Shown here piece after piece: positions 1 to 9,594 of a stretch of DNA of 64,000 nt (within the stretch, counting starts at the first letter, position 1; every line of letters starts with the position of its first letter). The notes under the pieces are model-generated. The model saw only the letters and a list, made by a program, of their open reading frames with translations. It was not told the DNA's origin and did no database searches. The DNA is from Pseudoneurospora amorphoporcata (lineage: Eukaryota; Ascomycota; Sordariomycetes; Sordariales; Sordariaceae): positions 1 to 64,000 of the forward strand of contig MU859213.1 in the NCBI GenBank assembly GCA_033297205.1, in the 5' to 3' direction. The translations under genes and the position numbers were made by a program.

Positions 1-1
1 T

Positions 2-292
2 TCTGGCAACAAGAAGGCGCCTCAGGAGAGCGTTTTTCAACGATGGGAGATCGGAAGTTTCAGTCAGATTGCTATGAATAAAGAAGGCGACATGTCCGGT
101 ACTTTTAGAAGGATTCTGGAGGAGTTTCCAGAGAAGCTCAAAGTTTTGGAACCGCTTTGTTGGAAGATTAGGGGTATTCTTTTTCCCCTAAACAAAGATG
201 CAAGTGTAAACATTGGAACCCCTGCAGGAGAGCCAGACCAACTCTACAAGCCTATCATAGCAGCTTACGATGAGGCTATCAGCAAGCTCTAG
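2..292 (+). CDS. 3' end of an unrecognised protein-coding gene, cut by the window edge
   Basis: A reading frame is open from base 2 to a TAG at 290-292, giving about 96 residues. The methionine at 74 is only one possible start. Because the frame is already open at the left edge, I read this as the last exon of a gene lying outside the window. The peptide is mixed charged and hydrophobic, with leucine-rich stretches and a C-terminus ending in an amphipathic helix-like run. I recognise no domain, signal peptide or membrane segment. The neighbours are relics of DUF1993 and STAND genes, so this could itself be part of a decayed accessory gene. Coding status is plausible but unproven. Confidence 0.4.
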   Translation, partial: SGNKKAPQESVFQRWEIGSFSQIAMNKEGDMSGTFRRILEEFPEKLKVLEPLCWKIRGILFPLNKDASVNIGTPAGEPDQLYKPIIAAYDEAISKL

Positions 293-641
293 AGATTATT
301 ATTGTGGGGGAAGAAAGGCGATAGAAAGGGTGGTTGGTTTTGTTATTCTACTTGTAGAAGGGAAGAAGAAAACAGAAGGGTAGCCTAGAAAATGACTGCA
401 GTACGGAAATAAACGAGCCTCAACTGAGTGAAAGTAAAGCTTGCGGCTGGTCGGCGCGCTGTCATTGTGATCAGGGTTTCACGGGGCGACCCGGCGTTAG
501 GTATGGGTGAGGAATTGCGTAGTTGTACGAAGAGGGAGGAAAGGAAGTGTGCGCCAGCCAGGCTCAATATGGGGGCCTGGAGCGCATAGGGCGCGTGGCC
601 ACGTGACTGCTGCTTGTCAGAGTCTGGCTGGCAATACCAGT
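293..641. other. Non-coding stretch
   Basis: No convincing gene is seen. Short open frames on both strands here have no recognisable domain. Confidence 0.5.
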
Positions 642-925
642 GTCAGCCAAGGGCCTCTCCGCAGACGCCGAGTACCCCAACGCCCGCCTCATCGACGACA
701 TGAAGCCCTTCACATTCCAGATCCAAAACGCCACAAACGAACATTAAGCGCACGCTTGCCCGTCTCCAGGAGCAGGAGTTCCAGCCATAGGAGGACAAGG
801 GAGATAACAATCGCGAAGTTGAGGGAGAGAATTGCGGAGGCGCAAAAGCTTCTGGAGGAGGCGGATGCTAAGGTCATTGATGGTGTTGCTGAGCAGCCCG
901 TTGACTTGTAAGTGCCCCCGGAATA
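642..925 (+). pseudogene. DUF1993-family protein relic, frameshifted
   Basis: Three frames read in succession match the order of a fungal DUF1993 protein (PF09351, function unknown). At about 646-740 the frame reads AKGLSADAEYPNARLIDDM followed by a KPFTFQIQNATN block. At about 741-787 a second frame reads NIKRTLARLQEQEFQP and then meets TAG at 788-790. From about 800 to 910 a third frame reads IAKLRERIAEAQKLLEEADA and ends in AEQPVDL. The family normally runs on after this point into a C-terminal block that I do not find. The copy therefore has two frameshifts, a nonsense codon and missing ends. A GTAAGT at 909 resembles an old intron donor. The TAG stands where CAG would be one C-to-T change away. 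Family assignment is from memory of the motif pattern. Confidence 0.6.
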
Positions 926-1460
926 GGATATGTACATACTTTGAGTGGAGCTGGAAGCTGCCGGCTTCGGATCCTTAGAGCTGTGGTTGGCTTGTCGCTC
1001 TCAACGCCGCCCACTCTGCAGGCATCTCCCTGTTTCGCAGCCCTGACCAGTTGCCCCGTATGTAGTTTTTAGCCAATCGACAAGAGCTGCCCTACATCTT
1101 GGTGTTTGAATGGGACGGTCTAATGTGAGAAGATTCTGGGTTCGTTTGCTGTATAGACCGCTAGTCCTTTGCACTGCAGGGCTCTTTGCCCTGCACCCTT
1201 TGTGTCATACGGATATTTGCCCACAGTTTTGGGTTAGGGTTGCCGAGGCTTAGCAGAGCCTCAACGCCTAGCATCAGCCTTATGAATGCCCGGCGGCCGC
1301 AGGCCGCGAGACTCAACCTCACTTCGGCCAAACTCTCAGCCACCAGCATTGCTTACCCAAGCCCCTCTCGACGCCATCAGGCTAGCGAGCCAACCATGGA
1401 AGTGCCGAAGACGCCGATGAGGCACCACGAGACGATCCCAATCTCGAGACGATCCCAATC
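926..1460. other. Non-coding stretch
   Basis: Nothing recognisable is seen. The stretch lies between the DUF1993 relic and the inverted repeat. Confidence 0.5.
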
Positions 1461-1746
1461 TTCCCAGAAGCGACCACAGCCAACCAGGCAAGAAGCAAGG
1501 CGCCCGGATGAAGGATGGCGCCAAAAGGAAATGAAGAATGGATGAAGGCATTCAGGAAGTTCCACATGTATGGTAGATGCCCTGAAAGCCCCAGGCGACA
1601 AGGCTTGATACGTACCTCAAGTACGTACCGATTCCCTTTGGCATAAGAAGGTCTTGAAGCCCAACCTTCTCCTGAAAGTTGAAAGGATCAACAAGGCCTT
1701 CGAGACCAAAGTAGTTTATTAGCTGAATTGAACTACTGTTCCAAGC
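1461..1746 (+). repeat. Inverted repeat, copy A
   Basis: The reverse complement of this block aligns along its whole length with 4346-4636. Long identical stretches alternate with mostly C/T and G/A differences. Read on the minus strand, copy A keeps a frame of about 60 codons ending near 1552, with blocks such as GLEGLVDPFN and LMPKGIGTYLRYVSSL, so it may be a fragment of a coding element. I do not recognise the protein. The right edge lies directly against the point where homology of the STAND pseudogene begins. Confidence 0.75.
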
Positions 1747-1757
1747 CCTGCACACAG

Positions 1758-2910
1758 CCCTTGTCACATCAGGTCCAAGCGGCGCTCTGCGGCGAATCTG
1801 CTGTCGCTTATGAGCTTCTTTGACCGACAAGGCATCCCTGGATGGGTGTTAAACCCTTCGAGAATTGCCCAGGACGGAATGCAAGCAATAGGTCTAGACG
1901 ACACCGCAGACTTGGAGTCGGACGATAGCAGCCAGGGCACGGGCAGTAACATAGACGATACTAGTTTCGAAGATGATGTGGCGATACTAAGGGACTACTA
2001 TTTTATTACCGCGGACGAGACAGAGGACAAGTTTGAGATGTACGGGCTCGTGCAGCTGTCGACTAGGAGGTGGCTAGAAAAGTTTAGGCAGGAGGAGACG
2101 TTCAGGCAGCAGTACATCGAGCGGATGGCAGCTTCATTCCCAACGGGCTAGTTCGAGAATTGGGCCATGTGTCGGACCCTCTTTGCGCACGCCCGAGTGG
2201 CCTCGCATTATCGACCTAGCGAAAATACGGTCGAGTTATAGGCGATTCTTTTGCACAATGGGGGATGGTACGCGTGGTCGCAAGGGAGATATGAAGATGC
2301 ACAGCAGATGCTAGCCAACGCGAGGAAGGTACGTGAGAGGAGGTTGGGAAAGGACGATGTGGCGACTCTCTCGAGCACGTCATTGCTTGCATCAGTATTT
2401 CGAGATAGAGGACTATGGAAGGAGGCCCAGAAGCTAGATGTGCAGGTGATGGAGACTTTCAAGACGAAGCTCGGGGCTGATCATCCCTTGACGCTGACGA
2501 GTATGGCCAACCTGGCGTCGACGTACAGGAACCAAGGCCGGTGGGAGGAAGCCGAGAAGCTGGAGGTGCAGGCGATGGAGATTCGCAAGGCGAAGCTTGG
2601 TGCCGACCACCCAGACACGCTGACGAGCATGGCCAACCTGGCGTCGACGCTTTGGAACCAAGGCCGGTGGGGGGAGGCCGAGAAGCTGTTTGTGCAGGTG
2701 ATGGAGACTTTCAAGACGAAGCTCGGGGCCGATCATCCCGATACGCTGACGAGCATGGCCAACCTTGCTTTTACGTGGAATAGTCAAGGTCGACATGAAG
2801 ATGCCCTAGCGTTGATGCAAGACTGGGTTGAGGCTCGGCAGCGAGTCCTTGGGCCTGAGCATCCCCACACGCTGTCGTCCTTGGCTACTGTGTCGGAATG
2901 GAGTAGCTAG
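1758..2910 (+). pseudogene. STAND/NLR-type gene with kinesin-light-chain TPRs, 5'-truncated and with two in-frame TAG codons
   Basis: One frame runs throughout. It starts without ATG near 1758 with the HIR...SAANLLSLMSFFDRQGIP block that follows the NB-ARC core in fungal STAND proteins. It continues through the winged-helix-like region (YGLVQLSTRRWL) and then four or five 42-residue TPRs of the ADHPDTLTSMANLASTYRNQ type, ending at 2910. The NB-ARC and effector domains are absent, and homology stops against inverted-repeat copy A. TAG codons at 2149-2151 and 2239-2241 interrupt the frame, each replaceable by CAG. The TPR units are nearly identical to one another at the DNA level. In this family the repeats sense ligands and the N-terminal effector triggers a death or incompatibility response. 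This copy can make no full receptor. Confidence 0.8.
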
Positions 2911-3555
2911 GCTCATATGATGATAGATTGGACAGCCGTGACTTCCAGGTTCCCGGGCAGTGGGCGCCCCAACTCCGATGGCCAGTTGAAGAAAGCAGCT
3001 GAGGTGTCAGAATACGGTATGCGGGACAGAGGGCGCTGACTGAGGATATGTATGTGTACCTGAGATTTAGTGCGGAGGTCAAGAATAGGTAACTCGCGAG
3101 TGTACCGACTCCCGTCGAGCCGGTGGCTAGCTGTCAGTTCATTGTTCTGAGAATGGGAACGGGATGTAAATGTTGCGAACATCCAAGGATCCCTTCTCAA
3201 GCCGACGAAACATTTCGTCCCGGAGGACAGAGTTGATAAATAAACCTCCATTTAATTATATAGATTGGATATAGCGCCGTTTCTAATGTCTAAGATACGT
3301 TTCTTGGATTGAAATAGAGAGAGCAAGACGTATATTCTATGTGTACCTAAGTATCAAATAGGGGAACACTCCATACACGCCATAAGATCCTACAAACACG
3401 CTAAAGCCACACATGTCAGCTGTCATATAAAACAGGTCGTATTTGGTGTAAAAAACGGGTTTTTGAATGTTTCTGACATCTGACAAGGGTCCCTGGTAGT
3501 ACGCTGTCAGCGCCGTAGCACATGTGTAAGCGCTACAGCACACGCACTTCAAAAT
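2911..3555. other. Non-coding stretch downstream of the STAND relic
   Basis: No gene is seen. The stretch becomes AT-richer towards 3240-3560. I see no tRNA or clear terminal repeats. Confidence 0.5.
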
Positions 3556-4173
3556 TTACGACAGAATAGGGCAAAGTGAGGCTCTCAGAATGTATATATC
3601 GGTACAAAGTAAACAACCAGGAAGTCGCAAATCATCCAAAACGATAGCCTTGTCTTTGCTCGCGCCTGGCCAAATCGTACGAGGGTCAGGGTCACGTGGG
3701 TCTGACCAATCGTAAGTGACGGCCTCATCTTGAGGCATGACCAACAACCTCTCTGTCTCCCGTGCTGACCAGGCATCGTAAGCTTCGTCGAGTTCAGTCC
3801 TTTCCTTTTTGATCATTGGCTTGCCGCTATTCCCAACCTCGCCGTCGCCGTCTTCGTCGAACTGGGAGGGGTAGGCGGAGCTGAGGGCAGAGCTGCAAGA
3901 AAGCTCAGCGTCACTGTGACGGCGTTTGCGGGGGGGTGGGTTGAGCTGGGTCACCCCCCCTGCCAGCTGGGTCACCCTCCCCCTCTCCCTCTCCCTTACT
4001 GGCCGACTCTGGCTCAGATTCAGAGAGGGTATCAGAATCAAATAATTGTATAACCTCGATATAACTTTTCGTCGCCTCCTCCTCCTCCCTCTCTCGTTAG
4101 TCAGCCTTATCCATTGCTTCGAGACTAGGCCCAACCTCGTACTGTGAATAGTAACGTCGCGCAGTCGCTGCAA
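3556..4173 (-). CDS. Hypothetical 205-residue frame, coding status doubtful
   Basis: The frame begins at 4173 and ends at 3556. The middle part is charged and has a basic cluster (PPRKRRHSD) followed by an acidic stretch and a segment of ordinary amino-acid composition (ELDEAYDAWSARETERLL). It may be a remnant exon. The N-terminal third is low-complexity arginine and looks non-coding. No domain is recognised. It lies between the STAND relic and inverted-repeat copy B. Confidence 0.25.
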   Translation of the reverse strand: MQRLRDVTIHSTRLGLVSKQWIRLTNERGRRRRRRKVISRLYNYLILIPSLNLSQSRPVRERERGRVTQLAGGVTQLNPPPRKRRHSDAELSCSSALSSAYPSQFDEDGDGEVGNSGKPMIKKERTELDEAYDAWSARETERLLVMPQDEAVTYDWSDPRDPDPRTIWPGASKDKAIVLDDLRLPGCLLCTDIYILRASLCPILS

Positions 4174-4345
4174 TGGCTCCGCCGCGAGACTTTATCTTAC
4201 CGCAAGGACTAGGGAGGGCTTAGCTTTAGTCCCTAGTACGATTTCTTCGTTACCGAAAGGCCCGCCCTACTTAGGTAGCCTACCCTTAGAGACAGCCTTC
4301 TAAAAGGGACGCACGCGTAGTGTGACAAGGGCAGTAATCTGAGCT

Positions 4346-4636
4346 TGGAACAGTAGTTCAATTCAGCTAATAAACTACTTTGGTCTCGAAAGCCTTGTTA
4401 ATCTTCTTAACCTCCAGAAGAAGGTTGGGTCTTCAAGACTTTCTTATGCCAAAGGGAATCGGTACGTACTTAAGGTACGCATTAAGCCTTGTCGCCTGAG
4501 GCTTCAAGACATCTATCTAGTAGTCTGTATACGTGTGGATCTTTCTGAATGCTTTCATCCATTCTCTATCTTCCTTTTAGCGCTATCCTTTATCCGGGCG
4601 CCCTGCTTCTTGCTTGGTTGGCTATGGTTGCTTCTA
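4346..4636 (-). repeat. Inverted repeat, copy B, with RIP-like transitions
   Basis: This is the partner of 1461-1746 in opposite orientation. Where the copies differ, copy B usually has T or A where copy A has C or G. Examples are TTTTAGCGCTATCCTTTATC here against TTTTGGCGCCATCCTTCATC there. The DNA just before it (about 4190-4345) is also poor in CA/TG and rich in TA. This is the expected direction of RIP, though only a quantitative alignment can prove it. Confidence 0.75.
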
Positions 4637-4644
4637 GAATAACC

Positions 4645-4775
4645 GTAGCCGAAGGCCCGGCCATAAGTCCAGCCGAAGGTCTGGCCGCGGGTCTAGCCGC
4701 GGGTCCGGCCGAGGGTCCGGCCGCGGGTCTGGCCGCGGGTCTGGCCGCGGGTCCGGCCGAGGGTCCGGCCGAGGT
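4645..4775 (+). repeat. GC-rich 12-bp minisatellite
   Basis: About ten imperfect copies of a 12-mer alternate between GGTCTGGCCGCG and GGTCCGGCCGAG. The array is contiguous with the end of inverted-repeat copy B. It is open in several frames and can encode Gly-Leu-Ala-Ala/Gly-Pro-Ala-Glu repeats, but I see no gene around it. Confidence 0.85.
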
Positions 4776-5044
4776 GGGTGTTGTGGCCGGAGGCCACTGA
4801 GCATCTTGAGGCTCTGTTGAGTCTTGCGATCCTAACCCCTGGACTGTGGGCAATGTCCGTGTGACAGTTGATTAGGAAGAAAAGCCAACTAGGTACAGGT
4901 ACGGAAGCCCCACTGGAAGATTCCCAGTCTTTATCGATACCTGCCCTGCTAGGCGTACAGCGCACCTTCCCAAGTGCCGCTGAATGGCCATCAAAGCACA
5001 TGATGCCATCGCAACTACCCTGTGCCGTACCCTACCCATACTCA

Positions 5045-5121
5045 TGCAGTGCACTGGACCTGCAGTGCACTGGACCTGCGGTGCACCTGCTTGAACCGGG
5101 CATGCATGCATGCATGCATGC
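5045..5121 (+). repeat. Short tandem repeats: GTGCACTGGACCTGCA units and (CATG)n
   Basis: A unit containing GTGCAC and TGGACCTGC is repeated about 2.5 times at 5045-5090. A perfect CATG run follows at 5101-5121. Both are self-complementary and could extrude cruciforms. Confidence 0.8.
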
Positions 5122-5512
5122 TTTAGTCCAACTGAAAAGGTAGAGCCGGACAAGTCCCTTCCCCAACATCACAAATATCATCAACCTTGATGGGCCCCAT
5201 TCAGTTTTCAGAGGATCACGGCAGGTGCAAACCAAGAGCAAAGACACTCACTAGGCGATTGCTTCCCACTCGGAGGATGCATCGCTCGCGGCCACTTCAT
5301 GTTCACAAGCTGGAGGCCGCTCTTCGTATATATGGATAATAGTTTGCTCAACTACATGGTAATAATCGGTGAAACCCTCAAATTGGTGTTTTTGTCCGAC
5401 AAGTCGTCGGTCGGCCTCGGGCACAATTCGTTGATTACCTACCAGACTAGCAGCGTACATAGCAGTGCGGGGGTACATAAAGCTTTCTTCCCTCCCATCC
5501 TTTAATAATAAG

Positions 5513-5584
5513 TCCGGTATAGTGTAACGGTTAACATATCGCGTTTTCACCGCGAAGCTCGGGGTTCGATTCCCCGTACCGGAG
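5513..5584 (+). tRNA. tRNA-Glu (anticodon UUC)
   Basis: The 72-nt cloverleaf is intact. The acceptor stem TCCGGTA pairs with TACCGGA and the discriminator is G. The anticodon stem TCGCG/CGCGA carries the 7-nt loop TTTTCAC, giving anticodon TTC for Glu. The T arm GGGG-TTCGATT-CCCC is canonical. There is no intron. T-rich runs from 5585 can serve as the Pol III terminator. A minus-strand frame at 5251-5550 overlaps the tRNA; its part below about 5475 is not obviously non-coding, but I do not call it. Confidence 0.95.
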
Positions 5585-6383
5585 TTTGTTTTTGACGTTT
5601 TATTTTTTTTTTACTTTCACACTTCCAATTGTTTCTTTCCATACATCACATTTGCCGGTTTCATTTCATTCGAATATTTTTTTTGAAACATTACCATAGT
5701 TGCTATTCACACCGAGCCACCAACAAAAATGATCCATCGGCCGGCCAGATCTCTGCGCCATCAGCCATGCAGCCCAGCCAACACCAGCGGAACTGCAATT
5801 TGGCATCAACTCCCGAAACTAAATAACCTACATTCACCACCATACATACAATACAATACAATACACCCCAGGCCACCAACGACTGAAACTCAATACACCA
5901 TTAATCGTACATTCAATTCATGATTATTATGTGCAGCCATTATCCCATTCGTAGATTTCATCTCATCGTACAACAATCAACCATAACCATATGATCGTAC
6001 AATTTCCATCCACCCAATTTTTGTTTTCGCTTGTTGTTTTTTTCCCTTCCCCACCCAGTAACGCCGCAATATCACCAATCCAATCCATAACCCACAAGCC
6101 AATAAGATTATTATCTCCAAGTTTCTCATTCCCTCAATCCATCCAACAATACCCAGACCCATACCCAAACCATCCATATCCATATCCATATCCATATCCA
6201 TATCCATCACCACTCCCCCTCAAATCCACCATCCATATCCATATCCATATCCACCACCACTCCCCTCAATTCCAAATCCACCATCCTTTTCTTCTCTTTT
6301 CTTCTCTTTCCCCCCTCCCTCTTTTCTCCCTCCCTCTTTTCACCCTCCCTCTTTTCACCCTCCCTACGGCTCAAAATGATCAA
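5585..6383. other. AT-rich intergenic stretch with simple repeats
   Basis: There is no gene. It holds CATATC hexamer arrays at about 6172-6207 and 6232-6254, and a CCCTCCCTCTTTT-type pyrimidine repeat at about 6305-6364. It includes the likely 3' UTR of the mitochondrial protein gene. Confidence 0.7.
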
Positions 6384-7392
6384 TCAACCACCCCTGCCAA
6401 TCATCTTCTCCGTCTTGCTGGTCGAAGGCTGACGAGCGGGCATGCTGTGCTGTTGTTGGGAGGAGCTGCTTCTCGCGTCAACGCCCGGCTCCATACTAGC
6501 CGACGGGTTGGGCTTAAGTACGATGTAGGCGCCCGTAAGGCCGACGAGTCCCATTGCTAGGTAACTATTTTTTTTTGTGTGTCAAGAAAAATTCCCCCGT
6601 TGGTACCCGAAGAAAAGGGTGGGAGGGGGGGAAGAAGGAGGGGGGGTGGTGGTTAGTTAGTGAAATCTGGTTTTGGTTTTGGGGGGTTTGTTTGTGGTGG
6701 TGGTGGTGGTGGTGGTGGGAGGAGAGGGTAGAGGGAGAGGAGGGGAGGAAAAAGGGGGATGGATGGGATGGGGATGGGATGGGTTGAAAGGATGGAGATG
6801 GAAAATAGATTGGATGGACTGGAACAATGGTGCATGATATATAGATGGTGATGTGCGTGATACCGTCCAAGCATCAATGTCAGCAAACAAAGGACGTGGG
6901 ACTTGACTTGACTTACAAAAGCGTATTATCCTTCCCACCAGCCCTCCCAGCGCTAGCAGCATTACTCTTGTAGCTCGGCCTGTTGGGCTCGCTTCCAATC
7001 CCGCTAGCGGTTTTCTCAGGCCTCGCCGAGAACCCGCTCGGACTGGCGGCAGCCGACGAAGAGCGGGAGGCCTCGGAATACGACGAAGTGCTGTACCGCT
7101 CGTCCATCTCCGTCGGATAATCCAAGTCCGAATCGATATCGGCAGCCATGGTGGTCTCGGCGGCTTTTCCTCCTCCGACATTACCGGAGCCGCCGCCGCC
7201 GCCGCGGCGACCTGAAGTGTCGACGGTGGCGAAACGCTGCTGGTGAGAAGAAGGCGCCGAGCGTTGGAACGGGATCACGGTGGAGGGGAGGAAGAAGTGA
7301 CGGCTGCTGGCGGCGGTGGCTGTAGCAGTGGCGCGGGCGCCGGGCCGGAGGACGGCGCGGTGGGCGACGCGGGTGAGTGTGGAGGTCGGCAT
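6384..7392 (-). CDS. Predicted mitochondrial single-pass membrane protein, two exons
   Basis: Exons are 7392-6917 and 6564-6384, giving 218 residues. The donor is GTAAGT (6916-6911) and the acceptor is TAG at 6567-6565. The phases join KDNTLF to YLAMGLVGLTGAYIV, which restores a hydrophobic membrane segment after a soluble Ser/Gly-rich region. The N-terminus, MPTSTLTRVAHRAVLRPG and onward, is rich in Arg, Ala and Ser and has no acidic residues, as in a matrix-targeting presequence; QQRFATVDTS may mark the cleavage region. An in-frame ATG at 7449 would add 19 residues; I prefer 7392 because it puts the presequence first. Architecture (presequence, disordered region, one helix, short basic tail) suggests an inner-membrane protein. 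I cannot name it. Confidence 0.75.
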
Positions 7393-8082
7393 CGTGATGA
7401 ATTTGCCTTGTTGTTCTAGTTTGAGTTGTTTTCTGGCAACGAGGTTCAAAAATTTGAAAGTCGTAGGAAACTGAGGTCGTGGGAAGAGATGAGCTATGTG
7501 AGGGTAGAGGCCACCCCTGGATTTCCTTATACCTCTCTCCTCTCACCCTACCTTTTAATGAAGATTGCGTATGCGAAAAGGGTTCTGGGCATATGACGTA
7601 TTGGTGACGACCGTTGCGGTGTTGTTGAGGAGAGAAGGACACCGAGCACCCGGAGATGGACTCCATGGGTGACGGGATCACGTCCGACTGGCCGCGAGCC
7701 TACAGAATCACCCGTTAGCAAACGAGACGAAGAGCTTAATCGAATGTCGTCTTGTAACTGGACGCGATAACATTGTTGCCTCGGCGGTCGCGTATCTCCA
7801 TGGCGCATCACATTTCGTGGACAAAAGAGAACAGGCCGTGTCCTGGGAAAAGCATACATTAAAAGTCCCTGACTACTCCCAGCCAGCGCCATAACACCAT
7901 CTCGAAACGTCCCTGATTAACAAATGCCATTCAGCCGCCCTGCGTGGAAGAACATGGCTTCAATATGTATACCCATGGCCTTGCGAACGAACCCGCATTC
8001 CATTTACCCGTGGCGCCAGGAAGTTAGATAGAAGACGAAACTGCCAGCAAACAAAGAAATCGGAAATAAGAAATGGGTATCA
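7393..8082. other. Intergenic stretch between two minus-strand genes
   Basis: It holds the promoter of the mitochondrial protein gene and the 3' flank of RNase H1. No further gene is recognised. Confidence 0.5.
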
Positions 8083-9594
8083 TCAGAACATCTTTCGCGA
8101 GCCCTCGACCGCCAGTACATCCGCAGCAATGTTGCCTTCGTCCGTACCGTGCCCCTTAACCCAGACGAACTTGGTCTCCGCAGACCTCCCATCGCGGGTA
8201 TCGATCTTCTTGCGGATGGCCATAATCAAGTCCTGATTGGACACGTCCTCTCCCTTGGAGTTCCTCCAGTTGTTCGTCATCCAGCTTTTGTACCACAACG
8301 TCACACAGTTGATGGTATATTGACTGTCGGTTCGGATCTCGCAACTCTGGGTGTCGGGAATGGCTTCGAGTGCTCGGAGGACGGCGGTCAACTCGGCGCG
8401 TTGGTTCGTTTGGACGGGACCTTGAAGTCTTTCCGAGATGTTTCTATTTGGAAGATGCGTTAGTCAAGGCCATGCTGTTTTATTTTGGGTCAGGATTCCC
8501 ACTCACTCCCTGAAACCACCGCAAAAGAAGACCCCCACTCCGGCCATGGCCCCGACCTTGCCATTGCCTCTGGCGCTGCCGTCCGTGTAGATGATGACGG
8601 GCTTGCTGGCATCAAGGGCTTCCTGGGCCTCGTGAGCAGTCTGCGTAGCACCGGTTTTCCTAGCTTTCTTAGACGTCATTTCCGGTTGGATGGCAATGAC
8701 CTGCAGGTCGTCAGTCTCGTCCAGTTCCGGTACCGTAACGACGCTGGACGCGGGCTTGCCACTCCACTGGCGCACGAACTCCTCGGCCTCGGCGCGGGTC
8801 TCGAACTTTCTGTATTTGGGGTTCTTCCAGCCCACCACTTCCTGCTGGGCAACGGACCAGTCCGTGTAGACGCCGGGGGTGCGACCAACTGCGACGCCGT
8901 AGAACTTGGAAGGCGTGGTACTCGAGGTGGCGGAGGCGACGGGCCGGCCAGCGGCGAATGCGGAAGCGTCCTCGTAGTTGGTAAACGACTTGAACGAGGC
9001 ACCCTTGAAGCCGGTGATCTGCTGCTGGCAAAGGGCCCAGCTGGTGTAGACGCCGGGCTTGACACCCGCACGCACGGCGTAGTACTTGGTCTCGGGTTCT
9101 GCCTTCCTCTTTGGGGCCGGCATCTCGACGGTGATGTTGAGACTGCGGAGCTTATTGCCAAGGCGGTTCACGAGCTTTTTGAGACGGGCTGCTTCTTTTG
9201 CTGCTTGTTCTTGTTCGAATTCCTCTTGTTCTTGTCTTGTCCGTCTACGGTATGTCTTTGGTCTGCGATGTCGACTGGATTGAAGTGCCTGGCGCTGCTG
9301 GGATTTAAAGCGTCGCAGGGCGTCGGCCCATTGCCAGAGTCTGTGACTGCGCAACAAGTCGTCCAAGAAGCCTTTGTTGGCCTCTTTCTGCGCTGCTGTC
9401 TCACCTTTCGGTCTGTTTCTTTTTTGGCGTCTCGTCGACAGACAGCGCAATCCCGGTGGTCCAATCCTGGCGTGGGCGGCGTCGCTCAAAGAAGTCGTCG
9501 GCAAGGACAAGGAAGGCCGGCGGTAGGGAACAAGGAGGAAGGGGGACTGCCACTGAACGCGATGCAGGTTGGGGGAACGAGAGGGGAACAACAT
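8083..9594 (-). CDS. rnh1: Ribonuclease H1 with two hybrid-binding domains
   Basis: Exons are 9594-8507 and 8443-8083, giving 482 residues. The intron starts GTGAGT and ends TAG, joining GGFRE to NISERLQG. The protein cleaves RNA in RNA:DNA hybrids. Two hybrid-binding (viroplasmin-like) domains are visible, KYYAVRAGVKPGVYTSWALC and KFYGVAVGRTPGVYTDWSVA. The RNase H fold follows, with all catalytic residues: Asp in IIYTDGSARGNG, Glu in NQRAELTAVLRAL, Asp in IRTDSQYTINC, and the last Asp in GNIAADVLA after the histidine of KGHGTDE. The first 75 or so residues are basic and Ser/Arg-rich like a mitochondrial presequence. An internal ATG at 9123 (MPAPKRKAEPE) would give a nuclear form starting just before the first binding domain. 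Family identity is certain; the N-terminal form used is not. Confidence 0.93.
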
